Shown here: positions 61,333-64,000 of the stretch, one piece after another
How the letters are laid out: the number at the start of each line of letters is the position of its first letter
Numbering within the stretch: position 1 is the first letter of the stretch
Assembly: GCF_018687715.1 (NCBI RefSeq)
Contig: NC_056752.1
Span: forward strand, 9,190,001 to 9,254,000
Reading direction: 5' to 3'
From: Carya illinoinensis
Taxonomy: Eukaryota; Streptophyta; Magnoliopsida; Fagales; Juglandaceae
DNA: 64,000 nucleotides
Made by a program: the position numbers and the translations under genes
The notes under the pieces: model-generated
Seen by the model: the letters and a program-made list of their open reading frames with translations, nothing else
Told to the model about the DNA's origin: nothing
The model's database searches: none

Positions 61333-62460
61333 TGTTTGTCTATTGTTTTCTTTTCTTTTTCCTACTTTCCTAATAGATTTGTAAAAATCATTTTCCTATA
61401 ATTCCTCAAATTAAACTCGCATGCTCGAGAAGTGGCAGCAGATCAAAGAGCTAGCAAGACAAAAAGTTGATGGGGTGAAGTGGAAATGATGTTTGATGCT
61501 GAGAAATTTCCTGCCGACAACAGTCACTGAGAAGAAAGTTCGGACCAATTTCCCTAACTCTTTGTACGACAAGCATGTGGATGGAGGATGTTGGAAAGAG
61601 ACACTCCTAATTATGTTATAATAATCTTTGCTTGGCATTATTAGCTCGCACCTCTTGTACCCAACCAAATTCCCCATTATAATAAGTTGCCCTTTGTTTT
61701 TTAATATAATGTTATTTTGGTTTTAAAACCATTGTCTTTTTTTTTTTAATAATAGTACGTATAGTTATGAAATGTGCAAGCAAAGTACAGTTATTTTAAA
61801 AAAGAGTTGGGTTTATTATTAAAATAAAAAAAATTATGTGGATTGTGTACTTATTTACTTTTTTCAAATTAGTTATACGACACTTGCACACACACGATTA
61901 CTGATATCATTTCTCTTTTTTGTTACTTTGCAAGTCACACATTACTTATATTGAAATTTGTTGTAATTATTTAAAAAGTTGAAAGATCAACCTTTTTCAA
62001 AACAGTCGCAAAAAACATATTTGCAAATAGATTTTTTGAAAATGTAAATATTTTCATATTATTTCAGGTGAGAGATGGTGGGAAAAGTAGATGGGAAAGT
62101 CACCTCGGACTTGCAGTTGATATTCTACCCTTTTTCTATGGTGAACAGATGAAGGATGTTTGACCACTGGTGTTATTGGAAAAATAATCTTGACCGCTAA
62201 AAGGCCTTATTTTGGCTCATGATAATGGTGGATTTGAGAAGTTGAGAACTAAGTTTTATCTAAATGACATATTTAACAAAATTTACTATAAATTGTTAGG
62301 AAAAAAAAACATTGAATATGCGATTTTAATTATATTCTGAATTTCAAAATTAATCGATATGTTATCATGGAATTTATATATATATATTTATTTATATATT
62401 TATATACATATAAATGTCACATGTTACACATTTGATGTATAGTATGATACAGTAAGTTAC
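61333..62460. other. Intergenic, no recognised gene
   Basis: Mostly AT-rich. 61411-61680 has a more balanced composition and an 88-aa minus-strand frame without recognised motifs. A (TA)-rich run lies near 62370-62410. Confidence 0.35.
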
Positions 62461-63135
62461 CCATTATCCTATTGTGTGGAGGAGACATTTTTATGTTTTA
62501 AGTTGGGGTGAAAATCGACCCTTCGACACCATTTTTGGACAAAACCACCGCCGACCGAGGAGAAGAAAAACTGTGGAGCAACCATCCCTAACCAGTCGAC
62601 GGAGAGGAGAACAACCGGCCATATTGAATCCGACGGTTCATGGTCAGTTCTCAGTTCTCCTCCGGTGACGTCATTCGTCTGAGAGAGTTGCTGAGGAGAG
62701 AGATGGTTAAAAACGCAAAAAAGGAAATGAAGAACGAAGAAAACGACTATATAATATCTAAACGGTGCCGTTTGGTTTAATATCAAACGACGCCGTTCTA
62801 CTTTTTCTTTGCACCTTATAGATAAAATGATGCCGTTTGGTTTAATAACAAACGACGTCGTTTAATCTGTATGTAAAACACAAATATAGGAGTGAAACGA
62901 CGCAATTCCACTTAAACTTAAGTGGAACGGTGTCGTTTCATATTGATATAATTAAAAAAATATATTATTACATCAACTAGTTCAACGGTTTGAGCCGTTC
63001 TCAAACTGCGACCGAATGGACGATAGTCAGTTTTGCTAAAACTTTGCCGCCCTCTGATCGGTTCCTTGGCAGTTTTGGCCAGTCTGAGTCAGACACAGCC
63101 AGTTCTACGGTTTCTTGTACATCCCTAATTTCAAG
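62461..63135. repeat. Unclassified repeat with recurring AAACGACG(C/T)CGTTT words
   Basis: The words tgccgtttggtttaat and aaacgacgccgtt occur repeatedly between 62760 and 62870, partly as inverted copies. The segment then carries a 48-nt palindrome and a GC-richer stretch ending catccctaat. Such words are common in plant LTR and DNA elements. No coding region is recognised and the element class is uncertain. Confidence 0.4.
62893..62940. repeat. 48-nt near-perfect palindrome
   Basis: The left arm tgaaacgacgcaattccact pairs with the right arm agtggaacggtgtcgtttca with a few mismatches around a short taaactta centre. It would form a cruciform or, if transcribed, a stable hairpin. Confidence 0.85.
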
Positions 63136-64000
63136 ACTACTACTACATCTCCCAAGCTCGAGAACCCATTGGATGAGGTAAAAAAAATATTATTTTTTTA
63201 TTCTGTTCATTCATTTTTTTTTATTTAAATATTCTTTTAAAAATAAAAAAATTTACAACATTACTAAAAAATATTTTTTTAATCAGTAAGTAAAAAAATA
63301 AATACAAGCAGGACCAAATTCAGGTCCCAAAGCATTTCTCATGTTTCAATGAATTGTCTTATTATAAAACTGATTAATTGCAAAATCAATACTTTGAATT
63401 TTTACATTTTTGTAATTTGAAGTCACAATTTTCAACTGTTGTATTATTCATATAAGAATTTTAATTAAAAAAAAACTCGCAATTAAGAATCTCCATCAGA
63501 TTTTCTTTAGAGACCTCAATTTTGAATTAAAACTTTGTATTCAAATACTTCGTTAATTTACTGATAGAAAATTAAGGGTATGATTGATACGAGACATAAG
63601 TGTACCATGTATCAGCTTTTCAAATATGCCACCACACTGGAACATTGAGTAAAATATATATATAATGAACATGGGAGTGGCATAAGAGTGGTGGCATATT
63701 TGCCTGATTTATAAATAAAGATTTTACATGCAGTCATTTTTTTATATTCTTTTATACATTTTACTAATGTGATAGGTTGCGTATTAAAAAAATAATAATA
63801 TTACGTATAGTCCTCATTTAGAGATTACAATGCAGACATAGTTAATTTATCTTTAAAATTTGATAAAATTACTAAAATATTCCTCTAAAAATAATTTTTT
63901 CCCTCATTTAAGAAAGGTCTTGCACATATAGTTCTTATTTAAAGATTGTAAATAGAATTTTTTTTAAAAATATTTAATACAGTTAATTATATTAATAAAG
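63136..64000. other. AT-rich intergenic DNA to window end
   Basis: No gene is seen. It has several T- and A-runs. A repeated phrase about atttgccaccac/gtggtggcatattt near 63628 and 63690 forms a loose inverted pair. Confidence 0.4.

Overview
This is a window of plant nuclear DNA, most likely from a woody eudicot. The evidence is spliced plant gene families, L1-type LINEs with DUF4283-like ORF1 and RNase H, Copia elements, Tourist- and hAT-type MITEs, and long (TC)n and (TA)n tracts. MITE ends of the form GTTTGGAT...ATCCAAAC loosely suggest Fagales, but that is a weak inference. Most of the window is transposon sequence. Only three genes look intact.

Layout. 1-4.3 kb: a degenerate ~93-bp tandem array, then a decayed Ty3-type gag. 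6.0-12.5 kb: a PIF/Harbinger-type transposase relic split by a full-length minus-strand LINE with a 15-bp target duplication. 13.2-13.6 kb: a broken last exon of a short-chain dehydrogenase/reductase (SDR). 14.2-15.3 kb: an intact single-exon MAPKKK-type kinase on the minus strand. 15.9-17.6 kb: a decayed KDEL-receptor (ERD2)-like gene. 17.7-20.3 kb: two Tourist-like elements, one holding a 1.2-kb poly(A) retroposon. 21-24 kb: an inverted SDR exon-5 pseudogene inside the two halves of a dispersed repeat. 24-26.1 kb: a second LINE. 26.1-29.9 kb: LTR-like, CACTA-like and simple repeats plus duplicated SDR-flank blocks.

29.9-47.4 kb is one nest of five LTR elements. An old Copia (A) holds a second Copia (D). 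D holds a third Copia (C), a non-autonomous LTR element rich in minisatellites (E), and a solo LTR (F) inside D's own LTR. Target duplications give the insertion order.

47.9-61.3 kb holds two intact five-exon SDR genes, each predicted at 299 aa and resembling neomenthol dehydrogenase/salutaridine reductase-type enzymes. Between them lie two related solo LTRs (one inside a hAT MITE), a 5'-truncated LINE and duplicated intron or flank fragments. With the two pseudogenes this makes a four-copy SDR cluster that transposons have pulled apart. 61.3-64 kb is AT-rich, with one striking palindrome.

The intact genes point to NADPH-dependent reduction of small metabolites (two tandem SDRs) and stress or hormone signalling (the kinase). 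No unusual multi-gene system was found. The most interesting features are the resolvable nesting order, the minisatellite-bearing element E, the patchwork identity of the two SDR genes with a shared apparent GC-AG first intron, and the possible capture of an SDR fragment.
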